64,000 nucleotides of DNA from Streptomyces sclerotialus. Its GTDB lineage: Bacteria; Actinomycetota; Actinomycetes; Streptomycetales; Streptomycetaceae. Each line of letters begins with the position of its first letter. Position 1 is the stretch's first letter. The notes below the pieces were generated by a model, which worked only from the letters and a program-made list of their open reading frames with translations, was not told where the DNA came from and searched no databases. The stretch lies in NCBI RefSeq assembly GCF_040907265.1, contig NZ_JBFOHP010000002.1, forward strand, positions 4,526,001-4,590,000, given 5' to 3'. Positions 27,993 through 35,470 of the stretch are shown piece after piece. Position numbers and translations under genes: made by a program.

Positions 27993-27998
27993 TAGACT
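27993..27998 (+). promoter_or_regulatory. Candidate -10 box of the tRNA-Thr gene
   Basis: TAGACT lies 15 bp before the mature tRNA 5' end, the expected -10 position for a tRNA promoter; the best -35 match (TTACGA, 27968-27973) is weak. Confidence 0.4.
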
Positions 27999-28012
27999 GG
28001 GCCGCGCACCAC

Positions 28013-28086
28013 GCCGCCTTAGCTCAGTCGGCCAGAGCGACGCACTCGTAATGCGTAGGTCAAGGGTTCGATTCCCTTAGGCGGCT
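28013..28086 (+). tRNA. tRNA-Thr (anticodon CGT)
   Basis: A 74-nt cloverleaf. The acceptor stem GCCGCCT pairs with AGGCGGC and the discriminator base is T. The D-arm is around TAGCTCAGTCGGCCAGAGC, the anticodon loop CTCGTAA holds CGT (reads ACG, threonine), and the T-arm is AGGGTTCGATTCCCT. The 3' CCA is not encoded. It marks the border between conserved chromosome and the biosynthetic cluster. Confidence 0.96.
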
Positions 28087-28096
28087 CGGCTGGAAG

Positions 28097-28127
28097 CCCA
28101 GGTCACATCTCATGTGACCTGGGTTTT
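28097..28127 (+). terminator. Strong rho-independent terminator after tRNA-Thr
   Basis: A perfect 12-bp stem (28097-28108 with 28112-28123, CCCAGGTCACAT and its complement) with a CTC loop is followed by TTTTCTCTTGTTTT. This is the most classical terminator in the window. It ends the tRNA transcript. Confidence 0.93.
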
Positions 28128-28311
28128 CTCTTGTTTTCAGGGGCCTGTCGGCGACGTGGGGCCCACCCTCGTTCGTGCTTCCTCGTGACGCGGACCGGCG
28201 CCGTCCTCTCGGCCCGCGGAGCGGAGGTCGAGGCAGCCGTCCACCTGGTCACTCCGGAAGCGGTCGCCGAGGCTGAGCGTGAGCGACGAGCAATCGTGCT
28301 GCAGGGGCGCG

Positions 28312-29532
28312 TCAGCGCGCTGTCGCCGGGTGGCGGGGGAGTTCGGCTTCGATGAGGGCGGTGGCCTCGGAGGTGCCGCCCTCGTCGGCCATGGCGTGCT
28401 GGATGCGGGCGAAGCGGGCGGGGACGTCCGGGTCGTCGAGGAGGCCGAGGACGGCCTCCCGCAGCGCCTGCGGAGTGGCGCGTTCCTTCGGTACGCAACG
28501 GGCGACGCCCAGTTCCGCGAGCATCGCGGCATTGCCGAACTGGTCGGCGGCCTGGGGGACGGTCACCATCGGGACGCCGCAGGCGAGGGCCTCGTGTGCG
28601 CTGCGCGCGCCCGCGTGCGTGACGAAGGCGTCGGCCTGCCGGAGGACCGCCTGCTGGGGAACCCAGTCGCGTACTTCGATGTGGGCAGGAATCTCGCCGA
28701 GGTCGGCCGGGTCGGTGCCCCGGCCGATCTGCAGGACGACGTGCCAGCCCGGCAGATTGCCGAAGGCCGCGACGCAGGCCCGGTAGAAGTCGGGGGCTTC
28801 GGTGAAGACCGTGCCGAGCGAGATCAGCAGGACTTTCCCGGCGCCGGCCGGGCGGGTCCATCCGTGCTGGTGGCCGTGCTCGGCCCAGCACGGGCCGGTG
28901 AACGAGTAGACGGAGCCGTCGACCCGGTCGGCATGCGGCTGGAGGACCTTGGAGATCAGCGCGATGCAGCGGTCGGGGCGGCGGGCGATGCGGCCGGGGC
29001 CGATGGCGGTGCCGTTGTTGGCGAGCCAGGCGTGGGCCGGCCGGCCCACGCCTGGCTCGCCCGCCTCTCCCCGGCCCGGGGGCGCGGCCGCCAGGTCCGC
29101 CTCGTACCCTTCCCAGGCGACGGCGTGCGGCGAGAGCTGGACGGCGCGGATCTTCCAGCGGTCGGCCAGGGCGCGGGCCGCGTAGGCCATCGGGTCGTAC
29201 AGGATCAGGTCCGGGCGGTCGTCCTGATACGCGGTGACCAGTTGCGGCAGCGCCCGGCCGGCGTCGGCCAGGAACAGCCGTAGGTGGTCGATGAGTTCGC
29301 CGTCCCAGGCGCCCGGCGTCCCGGCGGCGGGCAGCGTGGTCGTGTAGGCCCTGGGCTCGGCACCGGTGGCGGCGACGGTGCCGGCGAAGGAGCTGGGGAC
29401 GGCGTAGGTGACACGGTGACCGCGGGAGACCAGTGCGCGGATCACCTCCAGGCTCGGGTTGACGTGCCCGTGGGCCGCCACGCTGAACATGGCGATATGG
29501 GCGGGCCGGACTCCGGGGGAGAAAGGATTCAT
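28312..29532 (-). CDS. GT-B (MGT-family) glycosyltransferase
   Basis: A 406-residue GT1-family enzyme that transfers an activated sugar to a small acceptor. The start IAMFSVAAHGHVNPSLEVIR and the sugar-nucleotide motif THAGARSAHEALACGVP...PQAADQFGNA match macrolide-type glycosyltransferases. It is the last gene of the ten-gene minus-strand unit that also makes dTDP-rhamnose, so it is the obvious candidate for attaching rhamnose or the aminosugar; enzymes of this subgroup can also inactivate a product for self-protection. The protein has GEPGVGRPAHAWLA encoded by a 40-bp perfect palindrome in a normally variable linker. ATG 29532 lacks a good ribosome site; Met15 (29490) is possible. Confidence 0.88.
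   Translation of the reverse strand: MNPFSPGVRPAHIAMFSVAAHGHVNPSLEVIRALVSRGHRVTYAVPSSFAGTVAATGAEPRAYTTTLPAAGTPGAWDGELIDHLRLFLADAGRALPQLVTAYQDDRPDLILYDPMAYAARALADRWKIRAVQLSPHAVAWEGYEADLAAAPPGRGEAGEPGVGRPAHAWLANNGTAIGPGRIARRPDRCIALISKVLQPHADRVDGSVYSFTGPCWAEHGHQHGWTRPAGAGKVLLISLGTVFTEAPDFYRACVAAFGNLPGWHVVLQIGRGTDPADLGEIPAHIEVRDWVPQQAVLRQADAFVTHAGARSAHEALACGVPMVTVPQAADQFGNAAMLAELGVARCVPKERATPQALREAVLGLLDDPDVPARFARIQHAMADEGGTSEATALIEAELPRHPATAR
29021..29060. repeat. Perfect 40-bp palindrome inside the glycosyltransferase gene
   Basis: Two exact 20-bp arms without a spacer (29021-29040 and 29041-29060, first arm begins GCGAGCCAGGCGTGG). It is within coding sequence, so a terminator role is unlikely. 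Both strands encode GEPGVGRPAHAWLA. It may be a real hairpin or an inverted-duplication artefact. Confidence 0.9.
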
Positions 29533-29589
29533 GGTGGGAAAGGGGTGCCGGGTAGGGGACGGGGGCGCTGGCGGGACGGGCGTCGGCGG

Positions 29590-30186
29590 TCAGCCGTGGC
29601 GTGGCCGGTTGCGCAAGGCGGTGCACGCCTCGTGGGAGGGCAGCAGTCCCTGGCGGTGCAGCTCGGAGAAGGAGGGGGCCTGAGCGTCCTTGGGAGAGAG
29701 CACGGGTTCGATGTCGGCGGGCCAGTCGATCGCGAGGTCCGGGTCCAGCGGATGGATGCCGTACTCGCGGCCGGGCGTATAGCCCTCGGAGCACAGGTAG
29801 ACCACGGTGGCGTCGTCGGTGAGGGCGAGGAAGGCGTGCCCCAGGCCCGCGGAGAGATGGACGGCACGGTTGTCGGTGTCGTCCAGGCGGGCCATCGCCC
29901 ACTGCCGGAAGGTCGGCGAGCCCGTCCGGACGTCGACGACGACGTCCAGGACCGCGCCGCGTACGCAGGTGATGTACTTCGCCTGCCCCGGGGGCACGGC
30001 CGCGAAGTGGATGCCGCGCAGGGCGCCGCGGCGGGACACGGAGAGATTGGCCTGGGCGAGGGGGAGGTCCTGACCGGTGGCCGCGCGGAAGTCGCCGCTC
30101 CTGAACCACTCGTGGAAGCTGCCCCGCTCGTCCGTGAAGACCTCGGGTTCGTGCAGCCAGGCGCCTTCTATCGGCAGGGGTCGCAT
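29590..30186 (-). CDS. rmlC: dTDP-4-dehydrorhamnose 3,5-epimerase (RmlC type)
   Basis: A 198-residue cupin epimerase. The catalytic His lies in ALRGIHFAAVPPGQAKYITC and the catalytic Tyr in TVVYLCSEGYTPGREYG; FTDERGSFHEWF opens the fold. It would epimerise dTDP-4-keto-6-deoxyglucose at C3 and C5 on the way to dTDP-L-rhamnose. The ATG at 30186 lies inside the 3' end of rmlD, an 19-bp overlap, and rmlB and rmlD precede it in the same unit. A second epimerase at 57137 sits with the deoxy-aminosugar genes, so this one is assigned to rhamnose. Confidence 0.85.
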   Translation of the reverse strand: MRPLPIEGAWLHEPEVFTDERGSFHEWFRSGDFRAATGQDLPLAQANLSVSRRGALRGIHFAAVPPGQAKYITCVRGAVLDVVVDVRTGSPTFRQWAMARLDDTDNRAVHLSAGLGHAFLALTDDATVVYLCSEGYTPGREYGIHPLDPDLAIDWPADIEPVLSPKDAQAPSFSELHRQGLLPSHEACTALRNRPRHG

Positions 30187-31157
30187 GTGATCTCGGCTTT
30201 CTCGCGCGTGGTGTCGGATTCCGTGTCCCTGGGCCCCGGCCGTCCGGCCGGGCGGCGCGCCGTTCCCCCGGTGCTCTCCAGCACCGAGGGGAACGCCTCG
30301 GCCAGCGCCGCACTCCAGTGCCGGATCGGTGCCATGCCGGCCGCGTGCCAGCGGTGGTGGCCGAGCACGCTGTAGGCGGGCCGGGGCGCCGGACGCGGAT
30401 AGCGGTCGCCGGTGGTGGGCCGTACCCGCGCGGGGTCGGCACCGAGCAGGCGGAAGATCTCCTGGCAGAACCCGAACCACGTGGTCCGGCCGCCGCTGCT
30501 GCCGTGGTACACCCCGGGCGGTGCGGTACCGTCCAGCGCCCGCTGTCCCAGCCCGACCAGCTGCCGGGCCAGATCCTCCGTCCAGGTCGGCTGGCCCCAC
30601 TGGTCCTCGACCACGTCGACGGCCGCCCGCTCCCGTGCCAGCTCGATCATGGTCCGTACGAAGTTGCGCCCGCCCGCCCCGTACAGCCAGGCGGTACGCA
30701 CCACGTAGCCGGTGTCCGGAAGCAGCTCCAGGACAGCCCGCTCGCCCGCCAGCTTGGTCCGGCCGTACGCACTGCGCGGCGCGGCCGGGGCGTCCTCCGG
30801 GTACGGAGCGCGGGCGCGCCCGTCGAAGACGTAGTCCGTGGACACCTGGAGCAGGACGCTCCCCGATGCCCGGCACGCCCCGGCCAGCAGGCGGGGCCCG
30901 GTGCCGTTGACCGCGAGGGCGTCGGCCTCCCGTTCCTCGGCTGCGTCCACCGCGGTCCAGGCGGCGCAGTTGACCACCACGGCGGGGCGGTGGGCGGCGA
31001 AGGCCGCGTGTACCGACTCCGGGTCGGTGATGTCCAGGTCGCCGCGGCCGGCGGCCACGGCGGTGCGGCCGGTGGCGGCCAGGTGGGTGAGCAGGTCCCG
31101 GGCGAGCATGCCCTGCGCCCCGGTCACCAGCCACGTGCCCGCGTCCTGTGCCGTCAC
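30168..31157 (-). CDS. rmlD: dTDP-4-dehydrorhamnose reductase (RmlD type)
   Basis: A 329-residue short-chain dehydrogenase/reductase. Motifs are the nucleotide loop VTGAQGMLARDLLTHL (third Gly replaced by Ala), VVVNCAAWTAVDAAE, STDYVFDG and the YGRTKLAGE catalytic Tyr/Lys. It reduces the 4-keto group to give dTDP-L-rhamnose. GTG 31157 overlaps the rmlB stop by 4 bp (GTGA). The C-terminal 30 residues (after VLESTGGTARR) are Arg/Pro-rich and longer than usual for the family. It might also serve as the otherwise missing 4-ketoreductase for the second sugar. Confidence 0.85.
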   Translation of the reverse strand: MTAQDAGTWLVTGAQGMLARDLLTHLAATGRTAVAAGRGDLDITDPESVHAAFAAHRPAVVVNCAAWTAVDAAEEREADALAVNGTGPRLLAGACRASGSVLLQVSTDYVFDGRARAPYPEDAPAAPRSAYGRTKLAGERAVLELLPDTGYVVRTAWLYGAGGRNFVRTMIELARERAAVDVVEDQWGQPTWTEDLARQLVGLGQRALDGTAPPGVYHGSSGGRTTWFGFCQEIFRLLGADPARVRPTTGDRYPRPAPRPAYSVLGHHRWHAAGMAPIRHWSAALAEAFPSVLESTGGTARRPAGRPGPRDTESDTTREKAEITCDPCR

Positions 31158-32140
31158 AGCGCCGCCCGCGCCTTCAGGGGCTCCCACCAGGCGCGGTGGT
31201 CGCGGTACCACTGAACCGTCGCGGCGAGGCCCTGCTCGAACGGCACGCGGGGCGCGTAACCCAGCTCTTCGCGGATCTTGGTGCAGTCGACGGAGTAGCG
31301 GCGGTCGTGGCCCTTGCGGTCGGCCACGTACTGGACGCTGCTGTCCCAGTCGGCGCCGCATTCCTTGAGGATCAGCTCGGTGAGCTCCCGGTTGGACAGT
31401 TCGGTGCCGCCGCCGATGTTGTAGACCTCCCCGGCGCGGCCCCGCGTCCGGACGAGTTCGATGCCCTGGACGTGGTCGTCGATGTGCAGCCAGTCCCGGA
31501 CGTTGCCGCCGTCCCCGTACAGCGGGACCCGCTTGCCGTCGAGCAGGTTGGTGACGAACAGCGGGATGGCCTTCTCGGGGAAGTGGTGGTGTCCGTAGTT
31601 GTTCGAGCAGCGGGTGACCCGTACGTCGAGGCCGTGGGTGTGGTGGTACGACAGCGCCACCAGGTCACCGGCGGCCTTGGCCGAGGAGTACGGCGAGCTG
31701 GGCCGCAGGGGGTGGGTCTCGGGCCAGGAGCCCTCGTCGATCGAGCCGTAGACCTCGTCGGTGGAGATCTGCACGAACGTTTCGATACCCGTTCGGTGTG
31801 CGGCGTCGACAAGGGTGTGGGTACCGAGGACGTTGGTACGGACGAACTCGTCGCCGCCGTCGATCGACCGGTCCACGTGCGACTCCGCGGCGAAGTGCAC
31901 CACCTGGTCGTGCTCGGCCATGAGCGGACGCACGACCGCGGGTTCGGCGATGTCGCCGTGGACGAACGCGAACCGCGGATGCCCGCGGACCTCGTCGAGG
32001 TTGGCGGGGTTGCCCGCGTAGGTCAGCTTGTCGAGCACGGTCACGGACACGTCACCGGGCCCCTGCGGGCCGAGCAGCGTGCGGACGTAGTGGGAGCCGA
32101 TGAAACCGGCTCCGCCGGTCACGAGTATCCGGGTCGTCAT
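31154..32140 (-). CDS. rmlB: dTDP-glucose 4,6-dehydratase
   Basis: A 328-residue extended SDR enzyme. The NAD loop GGAGFIGSHYVRTLLG, STDEVYGSIDEGSW, and YSSAKAAGDLVALSY (catalytic Tyr/Lys) are intact, with ATRCSNNYG-like TRCSNNYGHHHFPEKAIPL. It converts dTDP-glucose to dTDP-4-keto-6-deoxyglucose, the branch point for both sugars in this cluster. ATG 32140 gives the standard N-terminus TTRILVTGG; GTG 32152 upstream is possible. It follows the phosphopantetheinyl transferase gene by 50 bp on the same strand. Confidence 0.93.
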   Translation of the reverse strand: MTTRILVTGGAGFIGSHYVRTLLGPQGPGDVSVTVLDKLTYAGNPANLDEVRGHPRFAFVHGDIAEPAVVRPLMAEHDQVVHFAAESHVDRSIDGGDEFVRTNVLGTHTLVDAAHRTGIETFVQISTDEVYGSIDEGSWPETHPLRPSSPYSSAKAAGDLVALSYHHTHGLDVRVTRCSNNYGHHHFPEKAIPLFVTNLLDGKRVPLYGDGGNVRDWLHIDDHVQGIELVRTRGRAGEVYNIGGGTELSNRELTELILKECGADWDSSVQYVADRKGHDRRYSVDCTKIREELGYAPRVPFEQGLAATVQWYRDHRAWWEPLKARAAL

Positions 32141-32190
32141 GAGGAAGCGCACCTTGCTGTGATCACCGGCAGCGACCGGTGGACTTGGGC

Positions 32191-32880
32191 TCAGGGGGTG
32201 TCTACGGAGTCACGGGGCAGCACGATGGCGGCGAGCAGCAGACCGGGCGCGGCCAGCCAGTTTCCGTGCAGCACCGGCGGCAGCCGGTCCGCGGACCCGG
32301 CCGGCGCGGCCCGGAGGAGGCGCGCGCGGAACGTGCCCGTCGGCGCGTCGCCGGCCGGGGCGAAGACGATCGAGGCTTCGTCGAAGCCCAGCCATGCGCG
32401 CGTCAGCGGCGACCAGACCTTGTAGACGGCTTCTTTGGCGCAGAACAGCAGGCGGTCCCAGCACACGTCGCCCGCCGGCCGGCGCAGCGCGTGCAGATGT
32501 GCCTGCTCCTCCGGCAGGGCGATGCGGTCCAGCATGCCGTCCGGCAGCGGCCGGTGCGGCTCGGCGTCGATGCCGAGCGCCCGTACGTCCGCCGCGCGGG
32601 CCAGGGCGGCGGCTCGATAGCCCGCGCAGTGGGTCAGGCTGCCGACCACGCCGTCCGGCCACCGCGGAGCGCCCCTCGGCCCCGGCAGCAGGGGAGCGAG
32701 GGGCACGCCGAGCCGCAGGCCCGCGCGGCGGGCACAGTGCCGTACGGTGGCGAACTCACGGCGGCGGACCGGACACATGGTGGCCGCGTGCCGCTGTTCC
32801 TCGGGGAACAGCCCGGCCGCCGGCTCGTCGCCGTAGGACTCCGCCGCGGTGACGAAGTCCGGCAGTATCCGCGTGATCAT
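32191..32880 (-). CDS. 4'-phosphopantetheinyl transferase (EntD/Sfp group)
   Basis: A 229-residue enzyme that loads coenzyme A-derived phosphopantetheine onto carrier serines. Motifs are GSLTHCAGYRAAALA, the Mg2+-binding GIDAEPHRPLP and FCAKEAVYKVWSPL, all intact. It is the likely activator of the NRPS carrier domains and the free carrier protein encoded at 53251. ATG 32880 is 4 bp from the stop of the luciferase-like gene, so the two are closely coupled. Confidence 0.92.
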   Translation of the reverse strand: MITRILPDFVTAAESYGDEPAAGLFPEEQRHAATMCPVRRREFATVRHCARRAGLRLGVPLAPLLPGPRGAPRWPDGVVGSLTHCAGYRAAALARAADVRALGIDAEPHRPLPDGMLDRIALPEEQAHLHALRRPAGDVCWDRLLFCAKEAVYKVWSPLTRAWLGFDEASIVFAPAGDAPTGTFRARLLRAAPAGSADRLPPVLHGNWLAAPGLLLAAIVLPRDSVDTP

Positions 32881-32884
32881 GGCA

Positions 32885-33844
32885 TCAGTCCCGGCCGGGG
32901 GCGAGTGCCTCGACCTGCCCGACGGGATCGCCACCGCTGCTCGGCAGCAGCGCGATCACGGGCGTGTCGAGGCCGGCGGCCGCGTACGCCCGGATACGCG
33001 CGCGGCACTCCTCGGGGCTGCCGTGCACGATCAGTTCGTCGACCGTCTCGTCCGGAACGGCCATCACCGCGCGCCAGCGCTCGCCCGCGTCCCAGGCCCG
33101 GTGCATCGCGGCGAGCGGCTCCGTCCGGCCCAGCCAGTCCTGGAACGCCCGGTAGGCGGGCACGGTGAGATAGCTGCTGATCATCATCCGGCCGAGCCGG
33201 CGGGCCTCCCTGGCGTCCTCGGTGAGGCACACGAAGACCGGGGCGATCAGCTCGGGCCCGGGACCGAGTTCGGCCCTGACCTTCGGTACGTCGGTGGCGG
33301 CCAGCCAGTTGGTGATCGCCCCGTCCGCCTCGGACGCGGCCAGCCGCAGCATGCGGGGGCGCAGCGCCGCCAGCAGGACCGGCGGCGGCGTGGCGGGCGG
33401 CCGTTCCAGGCGGAACCCGCGTACCGAGAACGTCGGGTACCGCTCGTTCACCACCTTGCCGGTGAAGGCGGCACGCAGGAACCGGAGGGTGTCGCGGGTA
33501 CGGGCGTAGGGCCGGGTGTGCTCCAGGCCGTTCCAGTCCCGCACGACGCCGGGGGAGGAGGCGCCGATGCCGAGGGCGAACCGGCCGGGCGCGCAGTCGG
33601 CGACGGTCGCGGCGGTCATGGCGAGCAGGGCCGGGCCCCGGGTGAACACCGGGGCGACGGCCGTGCCCAGCCGCAGGTCGGGCGCCCACTGCGAGGCCAG
33701 CACCAGCGGCGAGAACGCGTCGGTGCCCGAGGTCTCGGCCGTCCACACGTCGGTGTAGCCCAGATCGGGGAGCCGCTCGAGGAGCGCGCGGTGTGCCGGC
33801 AGGGGCACGCCGGGCAGCGGGAGGGTGATCCCCCAACGGGTCAT
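32885..33844 (-). CDS. Luciferase-like (LLM) F420- or flavin-dependent oxidoreductase
   Basis: A 319-residue TIM-barrel enzyme of the bacterial luciferase-like superfamily: WGITLPLPGVPLPAHRALLERL at the start, DVWTAETSGTDAFSPL, RLGTAVAPVFTRGP, and GRFALGIGASSPGVV. The pattern is closer to F420-dependent oxidoreductases of actinobacteria than to FMN luciferases. Its reaction in this pathway is not evident; hydroxylation, dehydrogenation or reduction of a carrier-bound or cinnamoyl intermediate are all possible. ATG 33844 has GGAG seven bases upstream. It is 105 bp downstream of the ammonia-lyase-like gene in the same unit. Confidence 0.85.
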   Translation of the reverse strand: MTRWGITLPLPGVPLPAHRALLERLPDLGYTDVWTAETSGTDAFSPLVLASQWAPDLRLGTAVAPVFTRGPALLAMTAATVADCAPGRFALGIGASSPGVVRDWNGLEHTRPYARTRDTLRFLRAAFTGKVVNERYPTFSVRGFRLERPPATPPPVLLAALRPRMLRLAASEADGAITNWLAATDVPKVRAELGPGPELIAPVFVCLTEDAREARRLGRMMISSYLTVPAYRAFQDWLGRTEPLAAMHRAWDAGERWRAVMAVPDETVDELIVHGSPEECRARIRAYAAAGLDTPVIALLPSSGGDPVGQVEALAPGRD

Positions 33845-33949
33845 CGGGTGGTCTCCAGTCTCGTGGGCGGTTCCGGATCGGGGACGGTGCGTCCGGGGCG
33901 GTGCGGTCCGTACCACCGCGGGCGCCGGGGGAGGCGCCCGCGGTGGTGG

Positions 33950-35470
33950 TCAGTCGCCGGCGGCCAGCAGGGCGTCCGCGTGGTCACGGAAGAGGTCCGC
34001 GGCCGCGCGCACCTCGGCGGCCATCGGACGGTCGGCCTCCAGCGCGGGGGACACGGCGGCCAGTTCGCCCCACAGCCCGGCGGTCTCCGGCGTATGCCCG
34101 GTCATCACGGCCAGCTGCGCCGCGCCCAGGGCGAGCGAACCGACGGCGTGCCAGCCCAGTTCCAGGGCTTCGGCGACGCCGTTCGCGCCGTTGAGCGCCA
34201 TCGGGACGTGGTCCTGGTTCCAGCCGTTCGTCGGCAGGGTCGTCAGCGAGGCCGGGGTGACCAGCTGCCGGATCCGCGAGATGAAGGAGGTGGCGCTGAT
34301 CTGCACGCCGGCCAGGCCGCAGCCGCGGCCGGCCCGGGGGGTGAGCATGATGGGCAGGTCGCCGTTGGTGGTCGGGCTGACCACCAGGGCGAGCTGACGC
34401 TCGGCCAGGTACGCGGCCGTGTGCATGGCCAGACCGGTCTGCTCCGAGGCGAGACCGACCGGCATGGCATGGAAGTTCCCGGCGTGCAGCACCCGGCCCT
34501 CGTAGGTGAGCGGATTGTCGGTGCAGCCGTTCGCCTCCCGCAGCAGGATCTCCCCGGCCATGGTGAGCTGGTCCAGCGCGGCGCCGAGCACCTGTGGCGC
34601 GCAGCGCAGGCTGTACGGCTCCTGGAGCGGCCGGCGCTCGTCCCGCTGGTGGTCGGCGGGGAGTTCCCGGCGTATCCAGCGGGCCACCCGCAGCTGTCCC
34701 ACCTGGCCGCGCGCCTGGCCGACGCCTTCGTCGTAGTGCTCCGCGTTGCCGCCGAGCAGCACCGTCAGGCGCGCGGTGAGCACCGCGACGGCCCGCACGA
34801 GGCGCAGGGCCGAGCGCTGGTTGAGGAGGGCGACGGCGAGGCCGACGCCGGTGCCGTTGACGAAGGCGAGCGCCTCACGGACCGGCCACACCAGCGGTTC
34901 GGCGCCCAGCTCCGCGAGGGCCTGGGTGGCCGGGCGCAGGACCCACTCGCCGCGCTCGTCGCGTACCCATGCCTCGCCGTGGCCGGCGCACGCCAGCGCC
35001 ACGTGGGCCAGCGGCTGCAGGTCGCCGCTGGCGCTGACCGTGCCGTCCCGCGGGATCGCCGGGGTGAAGCCGGCGTTCCACAGGTCCGCCAGGCGCTGCC
35101 AGAAGTCGGGCGACACGGCGGAGAAGCCCTTGCGCATGCTGTTCAGCCGCAGCCAGAAGACCAGCCGTGACGCCTCCGGGGCGAGGGGCCGGCCCTGCGC
35201 GGTGCCCAGGTGGGAGATGAGCGAGCTGCCCTGCTCCATCTCGGAGGTGGCGGAGTAGGTCACCAGCGGGCCGAAGCCCTGCGTCAGCCCGTAGACGGGC
35301 TTGCCGTCGGCCAGGTACCGGTCGACGGTGGCGCCGCTCTCCCGCATCCGGGCCACGTCCGCGTCGCTGAGCGGACCGAGCTTCGCGGTCCAGGCGGCGG
35401 ACTCGACGAGGACCTCCAGGCTGGGCAGGTCCGTGCCGGCGCGGCCGGTGGTCGTGGGAGTCTGTGTCAC
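33950..35470 (-). CDS. MIO-dependent aromatic amino acid ammonia-lyase/aminomutase (tyrosine type suggested)
   Basis: A 506-residue member of the HAL/PAL/TAL family. The Ala147-Ser148-Gly149 triad (DGTVSASGDLQPL) forms the MIO cofactor, and the catalytic Tyr60 lies in VYGLTQGFGPL. LISHLGTAQG has His-Leu at the selectivity position, as in tyrosine ammonia-lyases, so tyrosine is the favoured substrate; TVSASGDL...AYLAERQLALV and EPYSLRCAPQVLG are conserved. The product would be p-coumarate (lyase) or beta-tyrosine (mutase); sequence alone does not decide. GTG 35470 overlaps the stop of the ligase gene (GTGA). The pairing with that ligase, and with the HpaB hydroxylase at 61068, mirrors TAL/ligase/hydroxylase sets for caffeoyl units and aminomutase/hydroxylase sets in enediynes. 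Confidence 0.9.
   Translation of the reverse strand: MTQTPTTTGRAGTDLPSLEVLVESAAWTAKLGPLSDADVARMRESGATVDRYLADGKPVYGLTQGFGPLVTYSATSEMEQGSSLISHLGTAQGRPLAPEASRLVFWLRLNSMRKGFSAVSPDFWQRLADLWNAGFTPAIPRDGTVSASGDLQPLAHVALACAGHGEAWVRDERGEWVLRPATQALAELGAEPLVWPVREALAFVNGTGVGLAVALLNQRSALRLVRAVAVLTARLTVLLGGNAEHYDEGVGQARGQVGQLRVARWIRRELPADHQRDERRPLQEPYSLRCAPQVLGAALDQLTMAGEILLREANGCTDNPLTYEGRVLHAGNFHAMPVGLASEQTGLAMHTAAYLAERQLALVVSPTTNGDLPIMLTPRAGRGCGLAGVQISATSFISRIRQLVTPASLTTLPTNGWNQDHVPMALNGANGVAEALELGWHAVGSLALGAAQLAVMTGHTPETAGLWGELAAVSPALEADRPMAAEVRAAADLFRDHADALLAAGD

Noticed and set aside
28097..28123. Operator or attachment site at the perfect inverted repeat after tRNA-Thr
   Set aside because: The short loop and following T-run fit a rho-independent terminator better, and no integrase or second copy is seen.
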